40,577 nucleotides of DNA from an uncultured Bacteroides sp. (GTDB taxonomy: Bacteria > Bacteroidota > Bacteroidia > Bacteroidales > Bacteroidaceae), in contig NZ_CAJUHF010000031.1 of the NCBI RefSeq assembly GCF_910585845.1, positions 1-40,577 on the forward strand. The letters are read 5' to 3'. Positions 1 to 9,683 of this stretch are shown here, one piece after another (positions within the stretch are counted from its first letter, which is position 1; the number at the start of each line of letters is the position of its first letter). The notes below the pieces were generated by a model, which saw only the letters and a program-made list of their open reading frames with translations, was not told where the DNA came from and made no database searches. A program made the position numbers and the translations under genes.

Positions 1-52
1 TGAACTTTAGCCACTCCAAAATTTCCGGATACATATTTTAATTCCGCCAACG
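1..52 (-). repeat. Edge of a dispersed intergenic repeat (third copy)
   Basis: The first ~52 bases align, with small indels, to the reverse complement of 16721-16778, sharing the motif TTTAGCCACTCCAAAAT. It is the flank of the 21-bp repeat module described at 16789-16893, cut by the window edge. No coding role is seen. Confidence 0.7.
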
Positions 53-66
53 GATTTTTGAAATAT

Positions 67-863
67 ATGAAGAGATTGATGGGGTTGCCTTTATTGTTTT
101 GTTTCCTTTCCTTTCTTTGTTAATGGGGATATGCATGTTTTGTTCTTCTATTCAGGGCTGAATGGCTCGGAAACGGAAAACAGTATGTATGGGTATATCA
201 GCGGTGATAAGTTCATTATTGATGATGAAAATGAAGAAATAAAGGGAACTATTGCCGATAAGATTACAGGCACTTGGAAGATGCCGCATCGTGAGGAACC
301 CTTTACTTTTACTTTAAGAATAACGGGTTGTGTAGTTTCCGATTTGAACCAGGCGAATATGACATCTCCTCCTCAAAATGCAATGGGGGATATTTCTAAA
401 AAAGTGCTTGATAGTGAAAAGGAAGAGGACCATGAAATTGTAGATGATTCAGAACCGGCATCCGGCTCTATGGAAACGGAAGAGGAGGATGAGATTGTAA
501 AATACGTTCCGGTTGATGTGGTGGAAGAGGAGGATACTGATGCCGATAAAGTTTATGACAATGTGGATGTTATGCCTGAATATTCGGGAGGAACGGTAGA
601 AATGCTACGTTTTATCTCTCGGAATATGGAATATCCCAAGGAGTGCTCAGAAAATGGGATACAAGGGAAAGTACTTGTGAAATTCATTATAGGTAAAGAT
701 GGTGTTGTCTATAATGCACGTATCGAGAAGGGTATAAATGCCGGCTTGGATAAAGAAGCGCTACGTGTGGGTCGGTTTAATGCCTCGTTGGACGCCTGGT
801 ACAGTGAAAGGAAAACCGGTCAATGTGAGTTATGTAGTGTCTGTAAACTTTAGATTGCAGTAA
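67..863 (+). pseudogene. TonB C-terminal domain protein, broken by two frameshifts
   Basis: The middle frame (131-853) encodes an acidic linker and a TonB C-terminal domain (GIQGKVLVKFIIGKDGVV, LDKEALRV). At the GGG of 769-771 the frame shifts. Dropping one G restores the family ending VVGLMPRWTPG and then VSYVVSVNF, with a stop at 861-863. Upstream, an ATG at 67 starts a signal-peptide-like run (MKRLMGLPLLFCFLSF) that stops at 121. The main frame takes over at about 110-122 and encodes VNGDMHVLFFYSG, so one extra base near the T/C-rich run 102-121 would explain it. Intact relatives are periplasm-spanning proteins that pass proton-motive energy to outer-membrane receptors. Two separate one-base lesions suggest real decay, but sequencing indels cannot be excluded. 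If the ATG at 131 were used, the product would lack a membrane anchor. Confidence 0.75.
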
Positions 864-914
864 GTTGATGTTCATGCGAGCTCTGAATTCAGAATAAAGT
901 GCTCCATCCATAAG

Positions 915-958
915 AAAGAGATACCGGAGATGAAACATGATTTGGGTATCTCTTTTTT
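915..958 (+). terminator. Bidirectional rho-independent terminator
   Basis: AAAGAGATACC (915-925) pairs with GGTATCTCTTT (945-955), followed by more T residues on the plus strand. The A-run on the left arm gives a U-run for the opposite strand. It separates the convergent TonB-like gene and the small minus-strand gene. Confidence 0.85.
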
Positions 959-960
959 GT

Positions 961-1176
961 TTATGTTATAGAGTGGTATTTGGTTTCTTCCTCGGACCAA
1001 CCGATGGCTTGGGAAATGATACCAATGGAGATGTCTAAACTATTCGGATTACGGGGGATATCGGGGCTTGACACTTCTGTCCTGTCTTCTGTTTTTCTTT
1101 CCTCATGTACGGTATAAATCTTGTCTCGAAGTATGACGATGTCTTCTGATTTTACTTGTATATCATGCATTGACAA
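961..1176 (-). CDS. Small hypothetical protein
   Basis: This 71-residue reading frame is charged, with no signal peptide or membrane segment. I do not recognise a family. It lies between a shared terminator (915-958) and the ruvB upstream region, so it would be a single-gene unit divergent from ruvB. The start at 1176 is the first ATG; a second Met follows two codons later (MSM). Support is limited to an undisturbed frame ending just beside a terminator that would serve it. Confidence 0.45.
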   Translation of the reverse strand: MSMHDIQVKSEDIVILRDKIYTVHEERKTEDRTEVSSPDIPRNPNSLDISIGIISQAIGWSEEETKYHSIT

Positions 1177-1331
1177 AGGAAACTAAAAAACTTTGTATTA
1201 TCCTATTTGCGGAAATATAAACTTGTAGAATAGAGCTTATATCAAAATAAATTAGTTATTTTGCGGAAAAAGAAGAAACTGACAGCCCGGCAGACTGTGC
1301 AAAGGGCTGAATATAAGCGATAAGTAAACTG

Positions 1332-2381
1332 ATGGAACAAGAAGATTTTGATATACGAAACCAGCAGCTGGCATCCGGCAAGGAGCGTGACTTTGAGAAC
1401 GCCCTTCGTCCGCTGAATTTTGAGGACTTCAGCGGACAGGATAAGGTGGTGGACAATTTGCGCATCTTCGTCAAAGCGGCACGGTTGCGTGGCGAAGCAT
1501 TGGATCATGTGTTGCTTCACGGGCCTCCGGGCTTGGGAAAGACTACACTTTCCAACATTATAGCCAACGAACTGGGGGTAGGCTTCAAGATTACTTCCGG
1601 TCCGGTGCTCGACAAACCGGGCGACCTGGCGGGCATACTGACCAGCCTGGAGCCGAACGATGTGCTTTTCATTGATGAAATACACCGGTTAAGCCCTGTA
1701 GTGGAGGAGTATCTCTATTCCGCCATGGAGGACTACCGCATTGACATCATGATCGATAAAGGGCCTTCGGCACGGAGCATACAGATAGACCTGAATCCTT
1801 TTACACTGGTGGGAGCAACCACGCGTAGCGGCTTGCTGACGGCCCCGTTGCGTGCACGCTTCGGCATCAACCTGCACTTGGAGTATTATGACGACGATAT
1901 ACTGAGCGGTATCATCCGCCGTTCGGCAGGCATTCTCGACGTGCCTTGCTCTACGAGGGCAGCAACGGAAATCGCTTCGCGCAGCCGTGGTACGCCGCGT
2001 ATCGCCAATGCGTTGTTGCGCCGTGTACGCGATTTTGCCCAGGTGAAAGGTTCCGGAAGCATTGATACGGAGATCGCGCAGTTTGCCCTCGAAGCATTGA
2101 ACATCGACAAGTATGGCCTTGACGAGATAGACAATAAGATACTTTGTACCATCATCGACAAGTTCAAGGGCGGTCCGGTGGGATTGACCACCATTGCTAC
2201 GGCTTTGGGCGAGGACGCCGGTACGATAGAGGAGGTGTACGAACCGTTCCTGATAAAGGAAGGATTTCTGAAACGCACTCCCCGCGGACGCGAAGTGACG
2301 GAATTGGCCTATAAGCATCTGGGCAGGAACTTGTACGGCAATAGTGGACAGGGAGGACTGTTCAGTGGCAAAGAGTGGTAA
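1332..2381 (+). CDS. ruvB: Holliday junction branch-migration helicase RuvB
   Basis: A 349-residue AAA+ ATPase of normal RuvB length. RuvB hexamers pump DNA through RuvA-bound Holliday junctions during recombinational repair in the cytoplasm. Visible motifs are Walker A GPPGLGKT (64-71), Walker B DEIH (115-118), sensor 1 GATTR (161-165), and LRARFG around 173-178, which carries the trans-acting arginine finger (R174). The C-terminal winged-helix part contains KFKGGPVGLTTIA and RTPRGREVT, as in other RuvB proteins. Upstream, TTATTTTGCGG (from 1256) resembles a Bacteroides -7 element. A lipoprotein and a flippase gene follow on the same strand. Neither ruvA nor ruvC is nearby, which is common in Bacteroidetes. 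Confidence 0.97.
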   Translation: MEQEDFDIRNQQLASGKERDFENALRPLNFEDFSGQDKVVDNLRIFVKAARLRGEALDHVLLHGPPGLGKTTLSNIIANELGVGFKITSGPVLDKPGDLAGILTSLEPNDVLFIDEIHRLSPVVEEYLYSAMEDYRIDIMIDKGPSARSIQIDLNPFTLVGATTRSGLLTAPLRARFGINLHLEYYDDDILSGIIRRSAGILDVPCSTRAATEIASRSRGTPRIANALLRRVRDFAQVKGSGSIDTEIAQFALEALNIDKYGLDEIDNKILCTIIDKFKGGPVGLTTIATALGEDAGTIEEVYEPFLIKEGFLKRTPRGREVTELAYKHLGRNLYGNSGQGGLFSGKEW

Positions 2382-2389
2382 GAAGGAGA

Positions 2390-2425
2390 GTCGGCATGGT
2401 TTTAGTGGTCGGCATGGTTTTAGTG
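2390..2425 (+). repeat. Tandem duplication of an 18-bp unit
   Basis: GTCGGCATGGTTTTAGTG occurs twice back to back (2390-2407 and 2408-2425), exact, just after the ruvB stop. It probably arose by slippage; no function is evident. Confidence 0.9.
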
Positions 2426-2459
2426 GAAGGATTAGGAATAAGTAAACAGTTGAGATTTT

Positions 2460-3293
2460 ATGAAGAAACTTTTGGTTTTAGGGTTATGTGTGAGTATGTT
2501 CCTTGCTTGTAACCATACTTCGCATACAACGACTCGCTCGCAGACAGGTGTATGGGTGAGCAATGATGCGGAACTGCTGCTTACGGACAGCGTGATGCTC
2601 TATTTTGAGAGACAACCGGACAGTACGGTACTGGGCGTGGTAAAGGTAAAGGGCTTGGCAGAAGATTACGCTTTTTTCAAGCGTGACACAGTGCTTCGCA
2701 GTCCGATACCTGCTGAATTTCAGGTAGGGGAAGCTACAGGAAACACGATCATAGTCAATGGAAAGAGCCTGACCAAGGCGGAGGAAGTAACGACTTGCCC
2801 CCCATACGATATGCCGTCCCTTACCGATGTGTCATCTGTAGCCGACTGCCTCACGGAGTGGCGGTGTGGAGTGACAGCCGGTTTCGATGTGGAGACAAAC
2901 AGCATTTTAGTGGAAGCAAATACTTCCGAAAACATGTTTATCTATTACATTGTGAACGGGATGTACTATGTGCGTGCGGCAAGGATTGCCAATACTCCTA
3001 AAGGTACGCTCTTCTTCCAGAACATCCGGGTGATGAAGAACCCCAATACGGGTGAGAATACCATTCATTTTGTGCCGGACAACAAGGATGTCGTATTGGG
3101 AGACTTGGAGGTGGATATGGGCGCATTCAAGGCCGATGGTTGCAATTTCAGCCCGGACGGCAGCATCTATTGGTCGTATGTTTCCCATACTGCCGACCAG
3201 ATTGTGCTGAACGGCTGCGACGAGACCTACTATGTGAATCGTCAGACTATAGACAAGAACCAACTTTATGAATGGATAAGGCCTAATCATTGA
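2460..3293 (+). CDS. Uncharacterised lipoprotein
   Basis: A 277-residue protein with a short basic N-terminus, a hydrophobic stretch and a lipobox ending FLAC (Cys17), so it is probably lipid-anchored in the envelope. The rest is rich in beta-type sequence (GVWVSNDAELLLTDSV; later ILVEANTSENMFIYYIVNG) with no catalytic motif I recognise. The start is supported by the signal peptide beginning at its first residues. It ends four bases before the flippase gene, so the two are probably co-transcribed and perhaps functionally linked. Its role is unknown. Confidence 0.85.
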   Translation: MKKLLVLGLCVSMFLACNHTSHTTTRSQTGVWVSNDAELLLTDSVMLYFERQPDSTVLGVVKVKGLAEDYAFFKRDTVLRSPIPAEFQVGEATGNTIIVNGKSLTKAEEVTTCPPYDMPSLTDVSSVADCLTEWRCGVTAGFDVETNSILVEANTSENMFIYYIVNGMYYVRAARIANTPKGTLFFQNIRVMKNPNTGENTIHFVPDNKDVVLGDLEVDMGAFKADGCNFSPDGSIYWSYVSHTADQIVLNGCDETYYVNRQTIDKNQLYEWIRPNH

Positions 3294-3297
3294 TAAT

Positions 3298-4743
3298 ATG
3301 GCGGGACTGAAATCTTTGGCAAAGGATACTGCCATTTACGGGCTGAGCAGTATTGTAGGACGTTTTCTGAATTATCTGTTGGTGCCCGTGTATACCACTG
3401 CCCTGTCGGCACAGTCGGGCGGGTATGGTGTTGTGACAAACATTTATGCGTGGGTAGCCCTGTTGCTTGTGCTGCTGACGTGCGGCATGGAGACCGGCTT
3501 TTTCCGCTTTGCCAATAAAGGAGAGGATGATCCGATGCGGGTCTATTCTACGACGTTGCTCAGTGTCGGTATCGGTGCATTGACATTTCTTACATTAGGA
3601 TTGCTGTTCCTCCAGCCCATTGCCGATTGGCTGGAATATGGAGAGCATCCTTGGTACATAGGCATGATGATGATAGTGGTGGCGATGGATGCCATCCAGA
3701 GTATTCCTTTCGCCTATCTGCGCTACAAGAAACGCCCCATCAAGTTTGCGGCACTCAAACTGCTGTTCATCTTCCTGAACATCACTCTGAACCTGATTTA
3801 TTATGTCTGGCTGAAGGGTGACGACGTGGCGTATGCTTTCCTCTTCAATCTGATATGTACTTCTACCATTATGCTTTGCCTGATTCCGGAGTTACGCGGT
3901 TTTGCCTATGTGCTGGACCGTAAGCTGCTGCGCCGGATGCTTGCCTATTGCCTGCCGCTGCTTGTGCTGGGCGTGGCCGGCATTCTCAATCAGGTTGCCG
4001 ATAAGATTATCTTTCCCTTTGTCTATCCCGACGAGGCTGGGGCTACCGTGCAACTCGGTATCTACGGGGCAGCAAGCAAGATTGCTATGGTGATGGCAAT
4101 GCTTACGCAGGCGTTTCGCTATGCTTACGAACCGTTTGTCTTCGGCAAGAGCCGCGACAAAGACAATAAGCAGGTATATGCACAGGCCATGAAGTTCTTC
4201 ATCATCTTCACGTTGCTAGCATTCCTGGCAGTGATGTTCTATTTGGATGTCTTGCGCTATCTTATCGGACGGGACTACTGGCCGGGACTACGGGTAGTGC
4301 CTATCGTCATGGCTGCTGAAATCTTTATGGGCATCTATTTCAATCTCTCCTTCTGGTATAAGCTGATTGACGAGACGCGTTGGGGAGCTTATTTCTCGCT
4401 GATAGGGTGCACTGTATTGGTACTGATGAATGTGCTTCTGATACCTAAGTTCAGCTATATGGCGTGCGCTTGGGCTGGCTTCTGCGGATATGGTGTGGCG
4501 ATGCTGTTGTCTTATTTCGTGGGACAGAAGAAGTATCCCATCCAGTACGACCTGAAGGCGATAGGCGGTTATGTGCTGCTTGCCGCCGTGCTTTATGCAG
4601 CTGCCGAGTTTGTACCAATAGAGAACATTTACCTGCGTTTGGCATATCGCACGGTGTTGCTCCTGCTTTTCGTGGCTTATATCGTGAAGCGGGACATGCC
4701 GCTCAGCCAGATACCCGTCATCAACAAACTGGTAAAGAGATAA
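3298..4743 (+). CDS. Wzx/MATE-type polysaccharide flippase
   Basis: A 481-residue, very hydrophobic protein with about 12-14 predicted membrane helices. It opens with the family-like N-terminus MAGLKSLAKDTAIYGLSSIV, followed by GRFLNYLLVPVYT. This pattern is typical of the oligosaccharide/lipid flippase superfamily, which moves lipid-linked sugars across the inner membrane for O-antigen or capsule assembly. No glycosyltransferase cluster surrounds it, so the substrate cannot be guessed. It starts four bases after the lipoprotein gene. The C-terminus is a short basic tail (VINKLVKR). Confidence 0.88.
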   Translation: MAGLKSLAKDTAIYGLSSIVGRFLNYLLVPVYTTALSAQSGGYGVVTNIYAWVALLLVLLTCGMETGFFRFANKGEDDPMRVYSTTLLSVGIGALTFLTLGLLFLQPIADWLEYGEHPWYIGMMMIVVAMDAIQSIPFAYLRYKKRPIKFAALKLLFIFLNITLNLIYYVWLKGDDVAYAFLFNLICTSTIMLCLIPELRGFAYVLDRKLLRRMLAYCLPLLVLGVAGILNQVADKIIFPFVYPDEAGATVQLGIYGAASKIAMVMAMLTQAFRYAYEPFVFGKSRDKDNKQVYAQAMKFFIIFTLLAFLAVMFYLDVLRYLIGRDYWPGLRVVPIVMAAEIFMGIYFNLSFWYKLIDETRWGAYFSLIGCTVLVLMNVLLIPKFSYMACAWAGFCGYGVAMLLSYFVGQKKYPIQYDLKAIGGYVLLAAVLYAAAEFVPIENIYLRLAYRTVLLLLFVAYIVKRDMPLSQIPVINKLVKR

Positions 4744-4784
4744 TCAATCCGATCTGAACCGCTAAATTTTAAATAATAGATATC

Positions 4785-6149
4785 ATGGATTCCAAGAACA
4801 GAAATACATTTGCTATCAAAAAGTTCCTGAAGGAGTATCTTGACCTGCGCAAGGACAAGGATAACGAACTTGAAACAGTAGAGTCCATTCGTAAAGGAGT
4901 AGAGTTTAAAGGAGCCAACCTTTGGATTCTGATATTTGCCATATTCATGGCTTCATTGGGGCTGAATGTCAATTCGACTGCCGTAATTATCGGTGCTATG
5001 CTTATCTCTCCGTTGATGGGACCTATCATGGGCGTGGGGCTTTCTGTCGGCTTGAACGACTTTGAACTGATGAAACGCTCATTGAAGAGCTTCCTGATCA
5101 CGACGCTGTTCAGTGTGACCACGGCCACTGTGTTCTTTCTGGTAAGTCCCGTCGCCGAAGGGCAGTCGGAGCTGCTGGCACGTACTTCGCCTACGATTTA
5201 TGATGTATTCATCGCACTGATGGGTGGTTTGGCCGGTGTGGTTGCTCTCTCTACCAAGGAGAAAGGGAACGTGATTCCCGGTGTTGCTATCGCTACGGCA
5301 TTGATGCCGCCGCTCTGTACGGCAGGTTACGGATTGGCAACGGGAAATCTGGTCTATTTTCTCGGGGCTTTCTATCTCTATTTTATCAATTCGGTATTCA
5401 TCAGTCTTGCCACGTTTGTCGGAGTGCGCGTGATGCATTTTCAGCGCAAGGAGTTTGTAGACAAAAAGCGGGAGAAGAAAGTACGCCAATACATCGTACT
5501 CATTGCGGTGCTTACGATGTGTCCGGCTGTCTATCTGACCATAGGCATCATCCAAGGTACCTTCTATGAAGGTGCCGCCAACCGGTTTGTTGCCGAACAG
5601 CTCTCTTTTGAGAATACGCAAGTGCTGGATAAGAAGATCTATTATCGCGGTACCAAAGATAACGAGATACGCATTGTCTTGATAGGACAGGAGGTACCCG
5701 AAGCTTCCATTGCCATTGCCCGGGCGAAGATGAAAGACTATAAGCTGGGTGAAACGAAACTGACCATCCTCCAGGGTATGAACAATGAGTCGTTGGACAT
5801 CTCTTCCATTCGCGCTATGGTGATGGAAGACTTCTACAAGAACAGTGAGGAACGCCTGATGGAGCAGACGCAGAAAATCGCTTCCTTGGAGCAGAGCCTC
5901 GCGAAATATAAGTCTTTTGACGAATTGGGAAGGACTATCGTTCCCGAACTGAAGGTGCTCTATCCGTCGGTGAAGACGATCTCCCTATCCCATGCGATAG
6001 AACTGTCGGTCGATTCGGTACGGCAGGATACCATTACGCTTGCTGTACTGAAATTCGGCAAGCATCCCGGTGTGCAGGAGAAAGAGAAAATCACCGAGTG
6101 GCTAAAAGCACGGACAGGGGCGAAACGGTTGAGATTGATAGCAGAATAA
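4785..6149 (+). CDS. DUF389 family membrane protein
   Basis: A 454-residue protein. A cytoplasmic N-terminal ~45 residues is followed by about six membrane helices carrying the DUF389 hallmarks MASLGLNVNSTAVIIGAMLI, SPLMGPIMGVGLSVG and GVAIATALMPPLCTAGYGLA. A soluble C-terminal half (from about residue 250) includes a coiled-coil-like stretch (EERLMEQTQKIASLEQSL) and a small alpha/beta segment. The family's function is unsettled. It lies 41 bases after the flippase and 20 bases before the S46 peptidase on the same strand. Confidence 0.9.
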   Translation: MDSKNRNTFAIKKFLKEYLDLRKDKDNELETVESIRKGVEFKGANLWILIFAIFMASLGLNVNSTAVIIGAMLISPLMGPIMGVGLSVGLNDFELMKRSLKSFLITTLFSVTTATVFFLVSPVAEGQSELLARTSPTIYDVFIALMGGLAGVVALSTKEKGNVIPGVAIATALMPPLCTAGYGLATGNLVYFLGAFYLYFINSVFISLATFVGVRVMHFQRKEFVDKKREKKVRQYIVLIAVLTMCPAVYLTIGIIQGTFYEGAANRFVAEQLSFENTQVLDKKIYYRGTKDNEIRIVLIGQEVPEASIAIARAKMKDYKLGETKLTILQGMNNESLDISSIRAMVMEDFYKNSEERLMEQTQKIASLEQSLAKYKSFDELGRTIVPELKVLYPSVKTISLSHAIELSVDSVRQDTITLAVLKFGKHPGVQEKEKITEWLKARTGAKRLRLIAE

Positions 6150-6169
6150 TGACGAAAATCTGAAAGAGT

Positions 6170-8308
6170 ATGAAGCTAAAGTATATCCTGATTGCAGTTT
6201 GTTGCTTCTGCACATGGACAGGGCGGGCAGACGAAGGTATGTGGATGCTGGGTAACCTGAACAAACAGACCCGCAAGACAATGAAAGAACTTGGTTTGCA
6301 GATGCCTGCCGATAAACTATATAGTCCGAAACGCCCTTCTCTCAAAGATGCGGTGGTCAGTTTCGGAGGTTTCTGTTCCGGTGTGGTCGTGTCCGAGGAT
6401 GGGTTGGTGTTTACTAACCATCATTGTGGTTTCAGTAGTGTGCAGCAACATTCGTCAGTGGAACACGATTATCTGAAGAACGGTTTTGTGGCGCGTAGCC
6501 GTGAGGAAGAGCTTCCGAATCCGGAACTTTATGTCCGTTTCCTGTTGCGCACGGAAGATGTGACGAAGCGCGTACTGGGAGCTGTCAAACCTTCGATGAA
6601 CGAGATGGAACGTTCCAGCGCGGTGGATTCTGTGATGATGGTGATAGGCGGAGAGGTCTCCCGCAAGGATTCTACGCTGATAGGTGTTGTCGATGCTTAT
6701 TATGGCGGAAATGAGTTTTGGCTTTCCGTTTATCGCGATTTCAACGACGTACGGCTGGTTTTTGCACCGCCCTCTTCGGTCGGTAAGTTTGGCTGGGATA
6801 CGGACAATTGGATGTGGCCTCGGCATACAGGAGATTTCTGTGTATTCCGTATCTATGCAGACCGTAATAACCGGCCTGCCGAATATTCTCCTTCCAATGT
6901 TCCTTACCATCCGGAATACGTGGCTCCGATCTCTCTGGACGGTTATAAGGAAGGCTCTTTCTGTATGACACTGGGCTATCCCGGAAGTACGGAGCGTTAC
7001 CTTTCCTCATACGGCATCGAAGAGATGATGAATAACTCCAATCAGGCACAGATAGATATCCGTGGTGTAAAGCAGGCCATCTGGAAGCGTGAGATGGATT
7101 CCAATGACAGTGTGCGCATCAAGTATGCCTCCAAATACGATGAAAGTTCCAATTATTGGAAGAACAGTATCGGGATGAACCGTGCCATCCGTAAACTGGG
7201 CATTTTGGAGAAGAAGCGCGAAATGGAGCAGGAAGTCCGTCGCTGGATACAGCAGAATCCGGCAGAGCGTGAGACGTTGCTTCAGTTGTTCACAGACTTG
7301 GAACTGAATTATAAGAATCGCCGGGCTGTGAATCGCGCTCAGGCTTATTTTGTCGAGTCGTTCCTATATGCCCCGGAACTGATACAGATAGCCTTGAAAA
7401 TCTTGAACTTTGACTTTGAGGGTGAAGAGAAGAATGTGATAGCCGGTCTGAAGAACATTGTGGAGCAGTATTCCAACTTGGATTTGGAGATTGATAAAGA
7501 GGTATTCGTTGCAGTATTGAAGGAATACCGTTCGAAGGTGGATGACGACACTTTCCTTCCGGACATTTATCGTACCATAGCGCAACAATATAATGGAAGT
7601 GAGAAGGCATACGTAGACAGCCTGTATGCTCATTCCGAACTGGTTACTACCCGTGGTTTGAAACGTTTCCTCGAACAGGATACCACTTTTCATATTTTAG
7701 AAGACCCTGCCATCTCGTTGGGGATAGATATGTTGACGATGCTGTTCGACATGAATATGCAGATGCAGCTGCCAACTTCGGAGATAACCAAAGGGGAACG
7801 TTTGCTGAACAGCGCTATCCGGAGGATGTATGCCTCACGCAACTTCTATCCCGATGCCAATTCTACGATGCGTCTGAGCTTTGGTACAGTATGCGGATAT
7901 ACGCCTTTCGATGGAGCGGAATATGATTATTACACTACAACCAAAGGCATTTTGGAGAAAGTAAGGGCACATGCCGGTGATGTGGATTTTGAAGTACAGC
8001 CGGAGATTCTTTCTTTGCTTTCGTCCGGTGATTTCGGCAAATATGCCGATGAAAAGGGCGAAATGAAGGTCTGCTTCATTTCTAACAATGACATTACCGG
8101 AGGTAATTCGGGCAGTGCCATGTTCAATGATAAAGGCGAACTCTTAGGACTGGCGTTCGATGGTAATTGGGAGGCCATGAGTAGCGATATCCTTTATGAT
8201 CCGAACATGCAACGTACCATCGGAGTGGATGTGCGTTACATTTTGTTTATGATGGAGAAGTACGGAAAGGCGGAGCATCTGGTCAGAGAACTGAAGTTCG
8301 GCGAATAG
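6170..8308 (+). CDS. S46 dipeptidyl-peptidase, DPP7-type
   Basis: A 712-residue protein with a signal peptide (to about residue 20) and mature start DEGMWMLGNL, typical of the S46 family. These periplasmic serine peptidases clip dipeptides from peptide N-termini. Catalytic residues can be read: His85 in TNHHCGF, Asp222 in HTGDFCVFR and Ser647 in GGNSGS. Eighteen residues after the serine, the S1-pocket position is Gly665 (AFDGNWE). DPP7 enzymes have Gly here and prefer hydrophobic P1 residues; the acid-specific DPP11 enzymes have Arg. The specificity call is therefore inference from one residue. Length matches the family (about 700-720). The gene follows DUF389 closely and may share its transcript. 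Confidence 0.93.
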   Translation: MKLKYILIAVCCFCTWTGRADEGMWMLGNLNKQTRKTMKELGLQMPADKLYSPKRPSLKDAVVSFGGFCSGVVVSEDGLVFTNHHCGFSSVQQHSSVEHDYLKNGFVARSREEELPNPELYVRFLLRTEDVTKRVLGAVKPSMNEMERSSAVDSVMMVIGGEVSRKDSTLIGVVDAYYGGNEFWLSVYRDFNDVRLVFAPPSSVGKFGWDTDNWMWPRHTGDFCVFRIYADRNNRPAEYSPSNVPYHPEYVAPISLDGYKEGSFCMTLGYPGSTERYLSSYGIEEMMNNSNQAQIDIRGVKQAIWKREMDSNDSVRIKYASKYDESSNYWKNSIGMNRAIRKLGILEKKREMEQEVRRWIQQNPAERETLLQLFTDLELNYKNRRAVNRAQAYFVESFLYAPELIQIALKILNFDFEGEEKNVIAGLKNIVEQYSNLDLEIDKEVFVAVLKEYRSKVDDDTFLPDIYRTIAQQYNGSEKAYVDSLYAHSELVTTRGLKRFLEQDTTFHILEDPAISLGIDMLTMLFDMNMQMQLPTSEITKGERLLNSAIRRMYASRNFYPDANSTMRLSFGTVCGYTPFDGAEYDYYTTTKGILEKVRAHAGDVDFEVQPEILSLLSSGDFGKYADEKGEMKVCFISNNDITGGNSGSAMFNDKGELLGLAFDGNWEAMSSDILYDPNMQRTIGVDVRYILFMMEKYGKAEHLVRELKFGE

Positions 8309-8359
8309 TAGACACTTCTGGCAATACAGACAAATGATTTTAGAAAGAAGTATAAGTAA

Positions 8360-9550
8360 GAGGGGTATCCGATTCACTACGGATTACAGTCGGAAACTAC
8401 TATTTCAATTACTTCCACTCCGGTTACTGCTGTAGAGGGGAAGAAATCTTATTATTATATGATTACTACGAAAGCGGTTAATCCGGATGGCCCTATTGTC
8501 ATTACGGCTACGGGAGTACCCGAATGGGTCACGTTCAGTGATGCCGGTAATGGTATGGCAGAGATAGAAGGTGTGGCTCCGGCTTCCGCTTCCACTTCGG
8601 ACATTGTCATCCGTGCGACAAACAACGGTGCGTAAGATATCCAGTCATTCAAGCTGAATGTTTCATACACGCCCAAACCGACTGTCGTCAGCATCGTTCC
8701 TGTGAGTGTACCGGTGCTGCTTCCCAGTGGATATGCATTCAATTACACGATCAGGACAACTGTAGAAGAGGCTGATGGAGACACGCAAATCAAAGCGGAA
8801 AAATTACCTTCTTGGTTGACCCTGAAGGATAATGGCGACGGAACGGCTCTCCTGTCAGGGACGACTCCCAAAGTGTCTGCCGTACAAACCGACGAAATTG
8901 AGATTACTGCAACCAACAACAACATCGTGGCTAAACAGAATTTCTCATTAAAGATAAAGGAAACGGTCAAAGTGGCTTGTGTTGGCAATAGCATCACATT
9001 TGGTTCCATGTTGTCCAATCGGGTGAAAGACTGTTATCCGGCGCAACCTGAGTAATATGTTGGGCGAAGGATTCGATGTAGGCAATTTCGGTAAGAGTGG
9101 TGCCACTATGTTGAGAAATGGTGACAGACCTTATGTGAAACAGGCTGAGTACACAAAGGCTATCGACTTTGAACCGGATATTGTAGTTGTCAAACTGGGT
9201 ACTAACGATACGAAACCTATGAACTGGGATGGGCATAAGGGGGAGTTTAAGGATGACACCAATTATCTGATTGAGCAGTTCGAAAAGCTGTCTTCTACGC
9301 AGGCTGTCTTTATGTGTACTCCTTGTAAAGTCTTCAGTGGTGCAACTATGGAATTACTGACGAGGTTGTTTCGGGAGGTGTCATTCCTGTTTTAAAAGAG
9401 GTGGTTAAGGAGAGAAATATGGAACTGATTGACATCTATACCGTAGTATCGGGGCATAGTGAATGTTTCCAGAAAGATGGCGTACATCCTGATGCGGACG
9501 GGGCGAAACTGATTGCGGAAGAGATTTGCCGAGTACTTTTAGGTAAATAA
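8360..9550 (+). pseudogene. Decayed Ig-repeat SGNH/GDSL hydrolase
   Basis: No start codon or signal peptide remains; the frame opens at 8360 after a stop. It reads through two Ig/cadherin-like repeats (VPEWVTFSDAGNGMAEIEG; LPSWLTLKDNGDGTALLSG) into an SGNH hydrolase with block I VACVGNSITFGS. A stop (TAA, 8633-8635) sits where Gln would fit. At CC 9047-9048 one extra base breaks the frame; removing it gives CYPAQLSNMLGEGFDVGNFG. Near 9344-9347 the frame shifts again, restoring GITDEVVSGGVIPVLKEV and the catalytic DGVHPDADGAKLI near the end, with a stop at 9548-9550. Intact relatives are secreted carbohydrate or lipid esterases. With an N-terminal truncation, one stop and two shifts, it cannot be functional as a whole. 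Confidence 0.88.
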
Positions 9551-9633
9551 AGTAAAATGCTGTTATATCGCGTTTTGCAGGTAGCTTCTATTGTTCTGAT
9601 ATAGGGTTTGCCAAAACAATGCGATAAGATCAT

Positions 9634-9683
9634 AAAAACCGTCCCACGAAACGAATAAATTTGTCTCGTGGGACGGTTTTTTT
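9634..9683. terminator. Strong bidirectional terminator
   Basis: A perfect 16-bp stem, AAAAACCGTCCCACGA (9634-9649) with its complement at 9666-9681, followed by T residues. The A-run on the left arm serves the minus strand. It lies between the convergent pseudogene (end 9550) and the helicase gene (end 9775). Confidence 0.92.
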
